A stretch of DNA of 64,000 nucleotides, taken from assembly GCF_006442815.1 (NCBI RefSeq), contig NZ_VFVL01000023.1:1-64000 (forward strand), given 5' to 3'. Numbering within the stretch: position 1 is the first letter of the stretch; each line of letters opens with the position of its first letter. Origin of the DNA: Mesorhizobium sp. B2-4-3 (lineage in GTDB: Bacteria > Pseudomonadota > Alphaproteobacteria > Rhizobiales > Rhizobiaceae). The translations under genes were made by a program, and so were the position numbers. The notes under the pieces are model-generated. The model was not told where the DNA came from. It saw nothing but the letters and a program-made list of their open reading frames with translations, and searched no databases. Of the stretch, positions 1-7,959 are shown in pieces.

Positions 1-67
1 AGCGCTAGCATGGGAAACTGTTCGCGATGTCTTCGCACACCTGTTCGCGATGTCCCCAGTCCATACA

Positions 68-205
68 GGGGGGAGATCAGATGTCGCCGGCGTTTTCGCC
101 AATCGCCAACGTCGCAAAGGGGGCGCCGGCGTCCAAGCTGCTAATCTCCCCCCTTGAGGGGGAGATGCCCGGCAGGCCAGAGGGGGGCGCTGTCCCGCTG
201 ACCTG
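68..205. repeat. Family A palindromic repeat, facing pair
   Basis: Two facing copies of a short repeat. Its signature is a CTCCCCC/GGGGGAG hairpin followed by a CGGCAGG and AGAGGGGGG tail, and the two copies are joined by a roughly 60-bp spacer containing a TTTCGCCAAT motif. The same arrangement recurs near 622, 2346, 2620, 7552, 7690, 14548, 20802, 28096, 32824, 42442 and 52284. This fills the start of the window up to the DUF559 gene. The left copy is truncated. Confidence 0.8.
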
Positions 206-211
206 ACCGCG

Positions 212-592
212 CTATTCGGATGGACTTCCAAACCCGGTCACGATCACGATATGCTGGCAAACATTATCGATGTCGCGAATGACATCTTCGTTCCAGAACC
301 GCAGAACGGTCCAGCCATCTTTCTCCAACCTCGCAGTCCGTGCCTCATCGCCTGCGATGGCATCGGCTTCTCCGTGCTGAGACCCGTCGACCTCGACGAC
401 GAGCTTCTTCTGCGGGCAAGCGAAGTCTACGATATATCCGGCGATCGGGAACTGGCGCCGGAAGCCTAGGCCCATCAACCGATGGGCGCGAAGCTCGTTC
501 CAAAGCTTCAATTCGGCTCCTGTCATCACCTTGCGCATTGATCTGGCGTTGGCGCGGTGTTTTGGTGACAGCGGCGTATGGGGCATTTGCAT
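212..592 (-). CDS. DUF559 domain protein (endonuclease-fold)
   Basis: A 126-residue protein that fits the DUF559 family, a compact PD-(D/E)XK-like fold related to very-short-patch repair endonucleases. The visible core is an N-terminal basic helix (LKLWNELR), then FRRQFPIAGYIVDFACP, KLVVEVDGSQH and a closing VLRFWNEDV segment. The VDFAC, VEVDG and H residues are the expected metal-site positions. Full-length for the family. It is isolated between family A repeats. Nuclease activity has rarely been shown for DUF559 members, so the role in DNA processing is inference. Confidence 0.85.
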   Translation of the reverse strand: MQMPHTPLSPKHRANARSMRKVMTGAELKLWNELRAHRLMGLGFRRQFPIAGYIVDFACPQKKLVVEVDGSQHGEADAIAGDEARTARLEKDGWTVLRFWNEDVIRDIDNVCQHIVIVTGFGSPSE

Positions 593-621
593 CGCTCGGT
601 GATTGTTAAGGTTCGCGCTCT

Positions 622-690
622 ACGGCGCCCCCCTCTGTCCTGCCGGACATCTCCCCCACGAGGGGGGAGATTGGCAGCTTCGACGCCTAC
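622..690. repeat. Family A repeat, single copy
   Basis: One copy of the family A hairpin (CCCCCCTCTGTCCTGCCGG arm, CTCCCCC/GGGGGAG stem). It runs into the stop codon of the downstream iron-sulfur protein gene, so it may also act as a 3' stem-loop for that minus-strand gene. Confidence 0.75.
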
Positions 691-1313
691 CCCACAAACC
701 CCACCCTTTTATGGCTCCCGTCGCAAAACGGCTTGTTCGCCGAATGCCCGCAACGGCAGAGAAACACCTTGGTCGTGCGGGCAATCGTATGTCCTGTCCC
801 GGTGACGATCTCGGCATTGCCTTCGACCTTCAGCGGGCCGTTGACCGTGGGCGTCACGGTCAGCGGGCCATTCCTCGCGTCCAGCACCTGCGCTTCCTTC
901 AGCGGCGGCTCGCCGGTGGCGGAAAAACCGGCCTTGATGTGGCTGTTGTCGCAGAACGGCTTGTTCTGCGACAGGCCGCAGCGGCAGAGCGTGGCGCGGA
1001 ACAAGGTGTCCTCGCCGAGCACGATCTCGGCATGCACCGCCAACGGGCCGTTTTCCCGCAGCCGCACGGTGTTGACCACCGGCGGCTTCTCCTGCGGTCC
1101 GCCATCCTTGCGGGTGTAGGTGATGGCGCCCGACGGGCAGTTCTGGGCCAGCGCCACGACCTGCTCGACGCTGGCCGCTTCCGGATGGATCCATTCGCCC
1201 GGCGCGTTGGGCACGAAGACATGCGGGTTGCCGAGCACGCAATTGCGCGAATGGATGCAGCGCCTGCCGCTGAAAGAAACGTCGATCTTCTCGCCTTCGA
1301 CCGTGCCTGCCAT
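687..1313 (-). CDS. Fer4_19 plus double CDGSH iron-sulfur protein
   Basis: 208 residues. The N-terminus (residues 10-70) matches the divergent mono-cluster [4Fe-4S] domain seen in YjdI, with cysteines in GRRCIHSRNC and QNCPSGAI. Two CDGSH zinc-finger-like motifs follow: CRCGLSQNKPFCDNSH near residue 110 and CRCGHSANKPFCDGSH near 187. Each carries the three Cys and one His that bind a [2Fe-2S] cluster; the first has Asn in place of Gly in the CDGxH signature. Likely a cytosolic electron-transfer or redox-sensing protein; partner unknown. Start ATG at 1313, no operon partner. Confidence 0.9.
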   Translation of the reverse strand: MAGTVEGEKIDVSFSGRRCIHSRNCVLGNPHVFVPNAPGEWIHPEAASVEQVVALAQNCPSGAITYTRKDGGPQEKPPVVNTVRLRENGPLAVHAEIVLGEDTLFRATLCRCGLSQNKPFCDNSHIKAGFSATGEPPLKEAQVLDARNGPLTVTPTVNGPLKVEGNAEIVTGTGHTIARTTKVFLCRCGHSANKPFCDGSHKRVGFVG

Positions 1314-1430
1314 GGTGCTCTCTCCTGGTGGGTTGAGGCAAGGCTAGGGCGTGGGCGAGACGGGCGTCAAGCTGGCCGGATGCGCAGCCTTCCCCTTCTC
1401 CCCTTGTGGGATGAGAAGGAGAGGGCGCCC

Positions 1431-1802
1431 CTACTCCTCCAGATCGATCTCCTCGGTCTGGCCGCCGCTGCAGGTGTAGCAGCAGTCCTCGCAGGTCTCC
1501 TTGTTGTTGGGGCCGACGCCCCAATAGGTCTGCTCGTCGCCGTCGACCCAGGCGCCGTAGCAGATCTTCTCGCCCTCATTGCACGAGATCGGCAATTGCT
1601 TGGTCTCGCCGTCGTCGAGATAGAAATCCTTGCCGTCGCCCGGCCAGACATAGTCGCGGTCCTGGCTGTAGAGCTCGACGCGCATGGCGTTGGGATGATT
1701 GTTCTTGATCTGGAAGGTGACGTCGCCGGCGTGCGCGGCGGGCGCGATGAGGACGGCAAGCGAAAGCGCGGCGGCCACGCGGCGCGCAAAGATGGAAGAC
1801 AT
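1431..1802 (-). CDS. Cys-rich secreted protein, paralogue 1
   Basis: 123 residues from the ATG at 1802. An earlier in-frame start at 1832 would add ten residues ahead of the signal peptide and is less likely. A Sec signal peptide ends near APAAHAG. The mature protein has a beta-rich body (FQIKNNHPNAMRVELYS) and a cysteine cluster (ISC, KIC, TCEDCCYTC) that could form disulfides in the periplasm. It is a clear paralogue of the next gene, with the same VELxSxD, WPGDxK and GAW(V)xGD motifs. I do not recognise a named family. A half copy of repeat B lies directly after the stop codon. Confidence 0.8.
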   Translation of the reverse strand: MSSIFARRVAAALSLAVLIAPAAHAGDVTFQIKNNHPNAMRVELYSQDRDYVWPGDGKDFYLDDGETKQLPISCNEGEKICYGAWVDGDEQTYWGVGPNNKETCEDCCYTCSGGQTEEIDLEE

Positions 1803-1956
1803 GAGAACCCCCGAGGTAGAATCGACCCCCACGGCCGATGGTTGGATGATGCCATGGCGGGCGCGTATGCCAAGGGGTGGCGGCGAAAATGGCGGACGGA
1901 ATTTGGGGGAATGGTTGGCGCGGCCTGCCTTCTCCCCTTGTGGGTGAAGCGCCCCG

Positions 1957-2304
1957 CTACTCCGCCAGATCCACCGTCTCGGTGGAATGCTCGGTGCAGA
2001 TGAAGCAGCAGGTTTCGCAGGGCTGGTCGTTGTCGGGGCCGACGCCGGCGGTGACGGAATCGTCGCCGTTCACCCAGGCGCCCCAGCAGATGTGCTCGCC
2101 GGGCTCGCAGGAGATCGGCACGGATTTCCGCGCCTTCGGCCGGATGAGGAAAACCTTGTCGTCGCCCGGCCAGACTTTTTGGCTGTCGCGGCTGAACAGC
2201 TCGACCGCGACGCCGTCCGAACGCTGGTTGCGCACGAAGACGGACATGTCGGCGGCCAAGGCCGGCGAGGTGAGGAGAAGGAAGGCGAGCAGAGCGCGAA
2301 TCAT
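1957..2304 (-). CDS. Cys-rich secreted protein, paralogue 2
   Basis: 115 residues starting at the ATG at 2304, chosen because the signal peptide (hydrophobic core ALLAFLLLTSPALAA) begins there; the longer frame upstream reads through a repeat. The mature part aligns with paralogue 1: VELFSRD, VWPGDDK, PISCEPGEHICWGAW, GVGP and CETCCFIC. All six cysteines of paralogue 1 are conserved. Product is presumably periplasmic; function unknown. The two genes are head-to-tail with about 150 bp between them, and each ends in the same CTTCTCCCCTTGTGGG repeat remnant, so the duplication probably carried the 3' flank with it. Confidence 0.8.
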   Translation of the reverse strand: MIRALLAFLLLTSPALAADMSVFVRNQRSDGVAVELFSRDSQKVWPGDDKVFLIRPKARKSVPISCEPGEHICWGAWVNGDDSVTAGVGPDNDQPCETCCFICTEHSTETVDLAE

Positions 2305-2345
2305 GGCGAGGTCCCCCAAGGGAGTAGAGCACGGGTGGAGTGCGT

Positions 2346-2690
2346 AATCTCCCCCCTTGTGGGGGAGATGGCCGGCAGGCCAGAGGGGGGCGCTGTCCCG
2401 CCGACGTACCCGGCTTGGTAGGATGGGCCGAACCCGGCACTTCGTCATCCTCGGGCTTGACCCGAGGATCCATGCCGTGACTTCTGCCGGAGAGTGCAAC
2501 GGTGCAGAATTCTGAAACCGCCGCAACGCCTTAACGTCACGGCATGGATTCTAGGGTCTGCGCGCGTCGCTCCGCTCCTTGCTCCGCCCTAGAATGACGA
2601 CCGCAAAGTAGCGTTCCTTCGCGCCCCCCTCTGTCCTGCCGGACATCTCCCCCACAAGGGGGGAGATGAGCAGCTTCGGCGCCTCCGCTT
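2346..2690. repeat. Repeat cluster A-C-A (405-bp gene-free gap)
   Basis: This gap holds a family A copy at 2346-2403, a family C element at 2443-2601 (arms CTCGGGCTTGACCCGAGGAT and AGGGTCTGCGCGCGTCGC, with a GCAGAATTCTG core) and a second family A copy at 2620-2687. Apart from repeats I see no coding signal. Confidence 0.8.
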
Positions 2691-2709
2691 CATCTCAAGG
2701 GGAGGCGCC

Positions 2710-3219
2710 CTACCTCCCCACCACCACATGCGGTGCGAATGTCTTCACCGCGTCCACCATCTCCTCGCCGCGCACGTCGAGCGAGGAGATTTCCATATGC
2801 ACGATGTTCCGGCCGAAGGGCAGCAGGCCGAAGGCGTTGGCGGAGGAATAGCGAATTGCGTCGGGCGGCTCCTCGGTGAGCTCGAAATTGAGCATCGCCG
2901 CGCCCTTGCCGCCGGCGGCGAGCCGCACGCTCCGCACCTTGTTCCACGGCACCAGCACGTCGCCGGCGCGGGCATCGCGGAAACCTTGGCTGTCCAGCAC
3001 CACCTTGACCGAACTGTCGAAGGCGCCGCGAGCGATGAAGGCGCCGAGCCCCAGGCAGGCGGCGCCGAGCAGCGCGATCCACAGCACATGCCCGCTGTTC
3101 GCCCCCGAGGCCACGCCCTGCAGCGCGCCGAAACCGAAAATGCCGCCAAGCAGGAACGGGCCGACGGCGGGCAAGATCTTTCCCGATGGGCTGTTGCGGA
3201 TTTCGAGCGGCGCGGCCAT
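2710..3219 (-). CDS. Membrane-anchored protein, STM3941/PH-like
   Basis: 169 residues from the ATG at 3219; the longer frame upstream overlaps the preceding gene and lacks hydrophobic structure, so I reject it. Two transmembrane segments (roughly residues 18-38 and 47-65) are followed by a soluble beta-rich domain (VKVVLDSQGF, VLVPWNKVRSVRL, AMLNFEL). This layout resembles the PH-like STM3941 family; the family name is a tentative match. It follows the 170-residue membrane gene by 11 bp and is probably co-transcribed. Confidence 0.7.
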   Translation of the reverse strand: MAAPLEIRNSPSGKILPAVGPFLLGGIFGFGALQGVASGANSGHVLWIALLGAACLGLGAFIARGAFDSSVKVVLDSQGFRDARAGDVLVPWNKVRSVRLAAGGKGAAMLNFELTEEPPDAIRYSSANAFGLLPFGRNIVHMEISSLDVRGEEMVDAVKTFAPHVVVGR

Positions 3220-3230
3220 CGCCTTCGCGC

Positions 3231-3743
3231 TCAATGCTCCGGCTTCAGCAAAATCCAGATCCAGCCGATGAAGGTCAGCACCAGGAACGGATAGCCGAGC
3301 GCCGGCAGCGGCGTGGATGTGGGCAGCAGCGGCGCGCCCCACAGGATCATGAGGACCGAGACGGAAAACAGCACAGCGGCGACGGACGCCGTGAGCCGTA
3401 TCCACAGCGCGAATGTGGCTTGCGCGCTGACCATGACCAAGCCCGCCGCCCACAGCGCAATGCCGCCGGCATAGGAAGGCACGCTCGCCTGCAGGCCCGC
3501 CGCATTGCCGGCCAGAAGCAGGCTTTCGCCGGCGAGGAAAGTCAGGAAGCCGGCCGCGACGAGGTCATTGCCGAGCCGCTGGTATTTCATCGTCAGTAGC
3601 GCTGTGGCGACGACGATGCCGACGCCGTCGATGGTCCAGACCGTCTCGCGCAGCGCGTCGCTCGCAACGAAAGTGCCCGCCAAGCCAAAAGCGCCGCCGA
3701 TGGCGAGGCCGATCGCGGCGACGATGTCGAGAGTGGAGCGCAT
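3231..3743 (-). CDS. Multi-pass membrane protein, unknown
   Basis: 170 residues from the ATG at 3743; a TTG five codons upstream is also open. About five hydrophobic segments span the whole length (IVAAIGLAIGGAFGLAG, GIVVATALLT, DLVAAGFLTFLAG, IALWAAGLVMVSA, PFLVLTFIGWIWIL). No conserved catalytic motif is visible, so this is an integral inner-membrane protein of unknown function. A GGGGA sequence precedes the chosen start. It lies directly upstream of the STM3941-like gene. Confidence 0.75.
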   Translation of the reverse strand: MRSTLDIVAAIGLAIGGAFGLAGTFVASDALRETVWTIDGVGIVVATALLTMKYQRLGNDLVAAGFLTFLAGESLLLAGNAAGLQASVPSYAGGIALWAAGLVMVSAQATFALWIRLTASVAAVLFSVSVLMILWGAPLLPTSTPLPALGYPFLVLTFIGWIWILLKPEH

Positions 3744-3798
3744 GTGATGTGTCCCCAAGCTGGGAGAGGATACGCCGATGTGGGGCGATGGTGAAGTG

Positions 3799-3817
3799 CA
3801 ACACCGCTTCGGTGTTG
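3799..3817. other. Small perfect hairpin in an unexplained 275-bp gap
   Basis: CAACACCG and CGGTGTTG form an 8-bp perfect stem with a CTT loop, without a T-tract. It lies in the gap 3744-4018 at the left edge of the AT-richer island. The rest of the gap has no recognisable repeat. A minus-strand frame (3565-3951) is open here but reads into the membrane gene out of frame, so I do not call it. Confidence 0.5.
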
Positions 3818-4018
3818 AGATCAGAGACAGATAACCACGCCCTAGGACTAAGTTTCATAGCAGACATTGCCACAGGCACTGCAAGTGGTAACGTGCCCTC
3901 AGAAAGTCCGATGGTCTCCCTAAGGAGATCAGCCGGGCTCAAGGGGGGCAACGCGCGGGCCGAGTCTTTTATTGCCTGGGTGCGGCCGAAAAATTGCGAA
4001 ACAGGCGGCGTCCACTCG

Positions 4019-4789
4019 ATGGCGAAAAACCCGGCGGTAATCGTTTATCCTCAAGCGGTGCCAGTCAAAGCGATGGCCTGTGGTATAGCAGACCTTAAAA
4101 GCCAAGACGCCAATGAAATTTGCTTTTGTGGAGATGACGGTGGATTCGTCATCAAAAAGAACGACAAATACCCGAGCTTACCCCACATCGAATGGTTTTG
4201 CTCGTCACTGGCACGGTCGGTAGGAGTTCCACAGCTTGACTTCAGTGTTGTTGAGCATACGGACGGCAATTTTTGGTTTGGATCTAGCTGGAAAACCGGC
4301 CAGGTCAAGGATTGGTGGACCCTTGCAGCAAATGGATCCCTAGATTTTGGGCATTTGTCGGATGATATATCGCGCGTCTACGCACTCGACCTCTTCATCA
4401 ATAACGACGACCGACATCTGAATAATTATTTCGTTGTGAATGATGCCGGTCGCTTTAGATTATATTCTTTTGACTACTCGCGCTCGTGGCTAAACAAGCC
4501 GTTTCCTCTGGTCGGGTTGATAACCGATCCAGCTACAAACACGGTGAGGGTAAAGGAATATCTCAAGGTGAATTTCGGAAACTACTTTAATGTAGCCGCT
4601 ATGACCGACATATTAGATAACATTACGGCAGTACAACCGCAGCGAGTCTCGGATATTATATCCGCTCACCCAAATAATTGGTTGACGCAAGCGGAGAGAG
4701 ATGCTATACTAAATTGGTGGAATTCGGGCGCAGTTCTGACTCGCGTAAACGAAATAAAGGCCGGTATTCAGAATGGCTCACTCTTATAA
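4019..4789 (+). CDS. HipA-like kinase domain protein
   Basis: 256 residues from the ATG at 4019. An upstream start at 3749 in the same frame is possible, but the extra 90 residues look unlike any HipA. The fold is the short HipA-type kinase: FVIKKNDKYP carries the ATP-site lysine (46/47), FINNDDRHLNNYF gives the catalytic N-x-D-x-H-x-x-N motif (N129, D131, H133, N136), and YSFDYSRSW carries the second metal-binding Asp (152). There is no HipB-like DNA-binding partner. The next gene (DUF3037) overlaps its end by 17 bp. Base composition is visibly AT-richer than the flanking genes, suggesting transfer. A role in toxicity or defence is inference. Confidence 0.8.
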   Translation: MAKNPAVIVYPQAVPVKAMACGIADLKSQDANEICFCGDDGGFVIKKNDKYPSLPHIEWFCSSLARSVGVPQLDFSVVEHTDGNFWFGSSWKTGQVKDWWTLAANGSLDFGHLSDDISRVYALDLFINNDDRHLNNYFVVNDAGRFRLYSFDYSRSWLNKPFPLVGLITDPATNTVRVKEYLKVNFGNYFNVAAMTDILDNITAVQPQRVSDIISAHPNNWLTQAERDAILNWWNSGAVLTRVNEIKAGIQNGSLL

Positions 4790-5564
4790 ATTTTCCCTTA
4801 TTCGTGCTTGTCCGAGCAGTGTGCGCGGTGAGCAGGTGAATGTTGGGATAGTGATTGCCGGGCCGAACGGTTTGGACGTGCGCCTGCCGGAGATGCGCAA
4901 GCTGCAACATCTTACTGGCCACAAGTGGGACGACGTTGCGAGCGCCTATGCGAACGTGCTGACCAAACAAGACAGCCGAGGCGTGCCGTTGGAAACAGTA
5001 TTGGGGTCGCTAACATCTTATAGCGAGGTATTTCAGCTTGGTCGCCCGGGAGAACTGGTTGCCAATACGAATGACGAGTACGAGACAGCTATAAAGAAGC
5101 TTCTGACTTTCTTCGTGGACAAACCGACGCTTTCTCGTCGAGAAAAACAGCAAAAGATAAATTCTGAAATATCGATAATGCTAAAGAGGGGTGGTTTACT
5201 AGGAGATAAGAATAGTCGGATTGAAGATGGTAAAGTTATCCCGAAGTTCGTAATTTCGGAAGAAAAAGAGATAGTTGCTGACTTCGCGTACAAACCGAAC
5301 GGCCTGAAGGTTGTGTCCACTTTGGACCTCCGGGGGCTTAAAAATGCTGCCCATGGAAAGGCATGCGAAAAGGGCGCAACCTTGTATTTTGCGAGAGAGC
5401 AGTTCGGAAAAAATGTGAAGGCCTTGGGAGTCTACGCGGCCGGCCCTGCGGAAATGGAAATGCACAGCAGCGAAATCGAGATATTGAGCAGCTTCGCGGA
5501 AGGGAACGCTTATAACTGGCTGGTGCCGAAAGACCGCCAGAAGTTTCAGCACGATCTATATTGA
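4773..5564 (+). CDS. DUF3037 domain protein
   Basis: 263 residues. The N-terminal 100 residues (MAHSYKFSLIRACPSSVRGE, VNVGIVIAGPNG) match the opening of DUF3037 proteins, which are repeatedly encoded beside HipA-like kinases. The C-terminal half is charged (REKQQKINSEI, ISEEKEIVADF) with no recognised motif. Translation is coupled to the kinase gene by a 17-bp overlap. AT-rich codon use matches its partner and differs from lepA next door. It may be the cognate regulator or substrate of the kinase; no biochemical function is known to me. Confidence 0.8.
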   Translation: MAHSYKFSLIRACPSSVRGEQVNVGIVIAGPNGLDVRLPEMRKLQHLTGHKWDDVASAYANVLTKQDSRGVPLETVLGSLTSYSEVFQLGRPGELVANTNDEYETAIKKLLTFFVDKPTLSRREKQQKINSEISIMLKRGGLLGDKNSRIEDGKVIPKFVISEEKEIVADFAYKPNGLKVVSTLDLRGLKNAAHGKACEKGATLYFAREQFGKNVKALGVYAAGPAEMEMHSSEIEILSSFAEGNAYNWLVPKDRQKFQHDLY

Positions 5565-5696
5565 AATTATATTCAATCGAAGCAAGGAAAGGCGGGAAGC
5601 CAGCTGTCGCCCACACGTGGGATTGAGTGCCAATCGGGGCGACCTCGCTGAACAACTTAGATGCGCTAACTGAGTGCTCCGCGCGCCAACCAGCCC

Positions 5697-7502
5697 TCAA
5701 TCCCCCATCTTCAGCGCCTGGATAAACGCCTCCTGGGGAATATCGACCTTCCCAAACTGGCGCATCCGCTTCTTGCCCTCTTTCTGCTTGTCGAGCAGCT
5801 TGCGCTTGCGGGTCACGTCGCCGCCGTAGCATTTGGCGGTGACGTCCTTTCGCAGCGCCGAGATGGTCTCGCGGGCGATGACCTTGCCGCCGATCGCGGC
5901 CTGGATCGGGATCTTGAACAGGTGGTGCGGGATCAGCTCCTTCAGCTTCTCGCACATGGCGCGGCCGCGCTTTTCGGCCGCCGTGCGGTGCACCAGCATG
6001 GACAGCGCGTCGACCGGCTCCTCATTGACCAGGATCGACATCTTGACCAGGTCGCCCTCGCGATAGTCGGTCAGGTGATAGTCGAAGGAGGCGTAGCCCT
6101 TGGAGATCGACTTCAGCCGGTCGTAGAAATCGAAGACCACCTCGTTGAGCGGCAGGCCGTAGGTGAGCATGGCGCGCTTGCCCACATAGGAGAGATCGGC
6201 CTGGATGCCGCGCCTGTCCTGGCAGAGCTTCAGGATGCCGCCGAGATAATCGTCGGGGGTCAGGATGGTGGCGCGGATCCACGGCTCCTCGATCGAGGCG
6301 ATCTTGACCACGTCGGGCATGTCGGCCGGGTTGTGCAGTTCCTTGACCGAGCCGTCATTGAGGTTCAGGCGGTAGACGACGCTCGGCGCCGTGGCGATGA
6401 GGTCGAGGTTGAACTCGCGCTCCAGCCGCTCCTGGATGATCTCAAGATGCAGCAGGCCGAGGAAGCCGCAGCGATAGCCGAAGCCGAGCGCGGCGCTGGT
6501 TTCCATCTCATAGGAGAAGCTCGCGTCGTTGAGGCGCAATTTGCCGACGGCGGCGCGCAGGTCCTCGAAATCGGCGGCGTCGACCGGGAACAGGCCGCAG
6601 AACACCACCGGCTGCGCCGGCTTGAAGCCGGGCAGCGCATGCGCGGTCTGGCGCTTGTCCTCGGTGATGGTATCGCCGACGCGGGTGTCGGCCACTTCCT
6701 TGATCGAACCGGTGAAGAAGCCGAACTCGCCGGGACCGAGCTCATCGACATTGATACGGGCCGGCGTGAAGACGCCGGTGCGCTCGACGAGATATTTCGC
6801 GCCGGTGCCCATCATGCGGATGGTCTGACCCTTCTTGAGCACGCCGTCGATGATGCGCACCAGAACGATGACGCCGAGATAGGCGTCGTACCAGCTGTCA
6901 ACCAGCATGGCCTTGAGCGGTGCTGCGATGTCGCCCTCGCGCGGCGGCGGCAGCTGGTGGACGATCGCCTCCAGCACCTCGGGAACGCCAAGCCCGGTCT
7001 TGGCCGAGATCAGCACGGCGTTGGAAGCGTCGATGCCGATCACCTCCTCGACCTGCTCGCGGATGCGCTCGGGCTCGGCCGCCGGGAGGTCGACCTTGTT
7101 CAGCACCACGACGATCTCGTGGTTGTTGTCGATGGCCTGGTAGACATTGGCCAGCGTCTGCGCCTCGACGCCCTGGCTTGCGTCCACGACCAGCAGCGAG
7201 CCCTCGCAGGCGGCGAGCGAGCGCGACACTTCATAGGCGAAGTCGACATGGCCGGGCGTGTCGATGAGGTTGAGGATATAGTCCTCGCCATTGTTGGCGC
7301 GGTATTTCAGCCTCACCGTCTGCGCCTTGATGGTGATGCCGCGCTCGCGCTCGATATCCATCGAGTCCAGCACCTGCTCCTTCATGTCGCGCGCCTCCAG
7401 CCCGCCGGTGAGCTGGATCAGCCGGTCGGCAAGCGTGGATTTGCCATGGTCGATATGGGCGACGATGGAGAAATTGCGGATGTGGTCGAGCGGGGTGGTC
7501 AT
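5697..7502 (-). CDS. lepA: Elongation factor 4 (LepA)
   Basis: Ribosome back-translocating GTPase EF4. 601 residues from the ATG at 7502 ([20 protein letters not shown]), the usual LepA length; the frame extends 12 codons further upstream but that is outside the family start. G1 is [15 protein letters not shown]3 is DTPGHVDF and G4 is NKVDLP. The family's C-terminal domain follows ([17 protein letters not shown], ending in the basic [17 protein letters not shown]). Stand-alone gene; family A repeats follow its upstream side. Confidence 0.97.
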   Translation of the reverse strand: MTTPLDHIRNFSIVAHIDHGKSTLADRLIQLTGGLEARDMKEQVLDSMDIERERGITIKAQTVRLKYRANNGEDYILNLIDTPGHVDFAYEVSRSLAACEGSLLVVDASQGVEAQTLANVYQAIDNNHEIVVVLNKVDLPAAEPERIREQVEEVIGIDASNAVLISAKTGLGVPEVLEAIVHQLPPPREGDIAAPLKAMLVDSWYDAYLGVIVLVRIIDGVLKKGQTIRMMGTGAKYLVERTGVFTPARINVDELGPGEFGFFTGSIKEVADTRVGDTITEDKRQTAHALPGFKPAQPVVFCGLFPVDAADFEDLRAAVGKLRLNDASFSYEMETSAALGFGYRCGFLGLLHLEIIQERLEREFNLDLIATAPSVVYRLNLNDGSVKELHNPADMPDVVKIASIEEPWIRATILTPDDYLGGILKLCQDRRGIQADLSYVGKRAMLTYGLPLNEVVFDFYDRLKSISKGYASFDYHLTDYREGDLVKMSILVNEEPVDALSMLVHRTAAEKRGRAMCEKLKELIPHHLFKIPIQAAIGGKVIARETISALRKDVTAKCYGGDVTRKRKLLDKQKEGKKRMRQFGKVDIPQEAFIQALKMGD

Positions 7503-7551
7503 GCGGCGCGCTTTAGCAGGGGCCGGGTTGAGGGGCAAGCGGCGGGGGTTA

Positions 7552-7858
7552 GCTGATCTCCCCCCTTGTGGGGGAGATGCCCGGCAGGGCAGAGGGGGGT
7601 GTGACGGATCGCGGCGTTGATTTCATGGTTTTCGAGCTGTTCAGCCCCAGCGAACGTTCGGGCGTGGGTGCTCGTGTCGGCTGAAATGTCGGCGGGACAG
7701 CACCCCTCTCTGGCCTGCCGGCCATCTCCCCCGCAAGGGGGGAGATCAGATGTCGCGAACGCTTTCGCCAATTTGCCGACGTTGCAGGAAGAACGCCGAC
7801 GACGAAGCAGCCAATCTTCCCCTTGCGGCAGGACAGAGGGGGTGCTGTCCCTCCAACG
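7552..7858. repeat. Family A repeats, three copies (457-bp gap)
   Basis: One copy at 7552-7615 and a facing pair at 7690-7855 fill the gap between lepA and the DUF1223 gene. The middle of the pair has the usual TTTCGCCAATTTGCCGACG spacer. No gene is visible in the gap before the promoter near 7897. Confidence 0.8.
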
Positions 7859-7896
7859 TTGCGCACTGAAGCCCCCAATCACAAACCGGTGAAGCT

Positions 7897-7922
7897 GTAA
7901 CGAACCTCTCCACCCCGACGAA
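7897..7922 (+). promoter_or_regulatory. ECF-type promoter ahead of DUF1223 gene
   Basis: GTAACG at 7897-7902, a 16-base spacer, then CGAA at 7919-7922, 38 bp before the ATG. From memory, the ECF16 sigma factor SigF of Caulobacter uses GTAACC-N16-CGAA, so this is one mismatch away. Just downstream a 10-codon frame (ATG 7931, TGA 7961-7963) overlaps the DUF1223 start codon and may be a leader peptide. Confidence 0.45.
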
Positions 7923-7959
7923 ATGGGAGCATGACCAGCCGCAACGGAGACTGCTTCCC

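Noticed and set aside
603-2003. 466-codon plus-strand open frame
   Set aside because: It is antisense to the CDGSH gene and to cysteine-rich paralogue 1, runs through a repeat and shows low-complexity Arg/Ala/Gly composition typical of shadow frames in GC-rich DNA.
3565-3951. 128-codon minus-strand frame left of the HipA gene
   Set aside because: It reads into the membrane protein gene in the wrong phase; the upstream part alone has no recognisable domain.
5922-7556. 544-codon frame antisense to lepA
   Set aside because: LepA on the other strand is unambiguous, and this frame has shadow-type composition with no motif.
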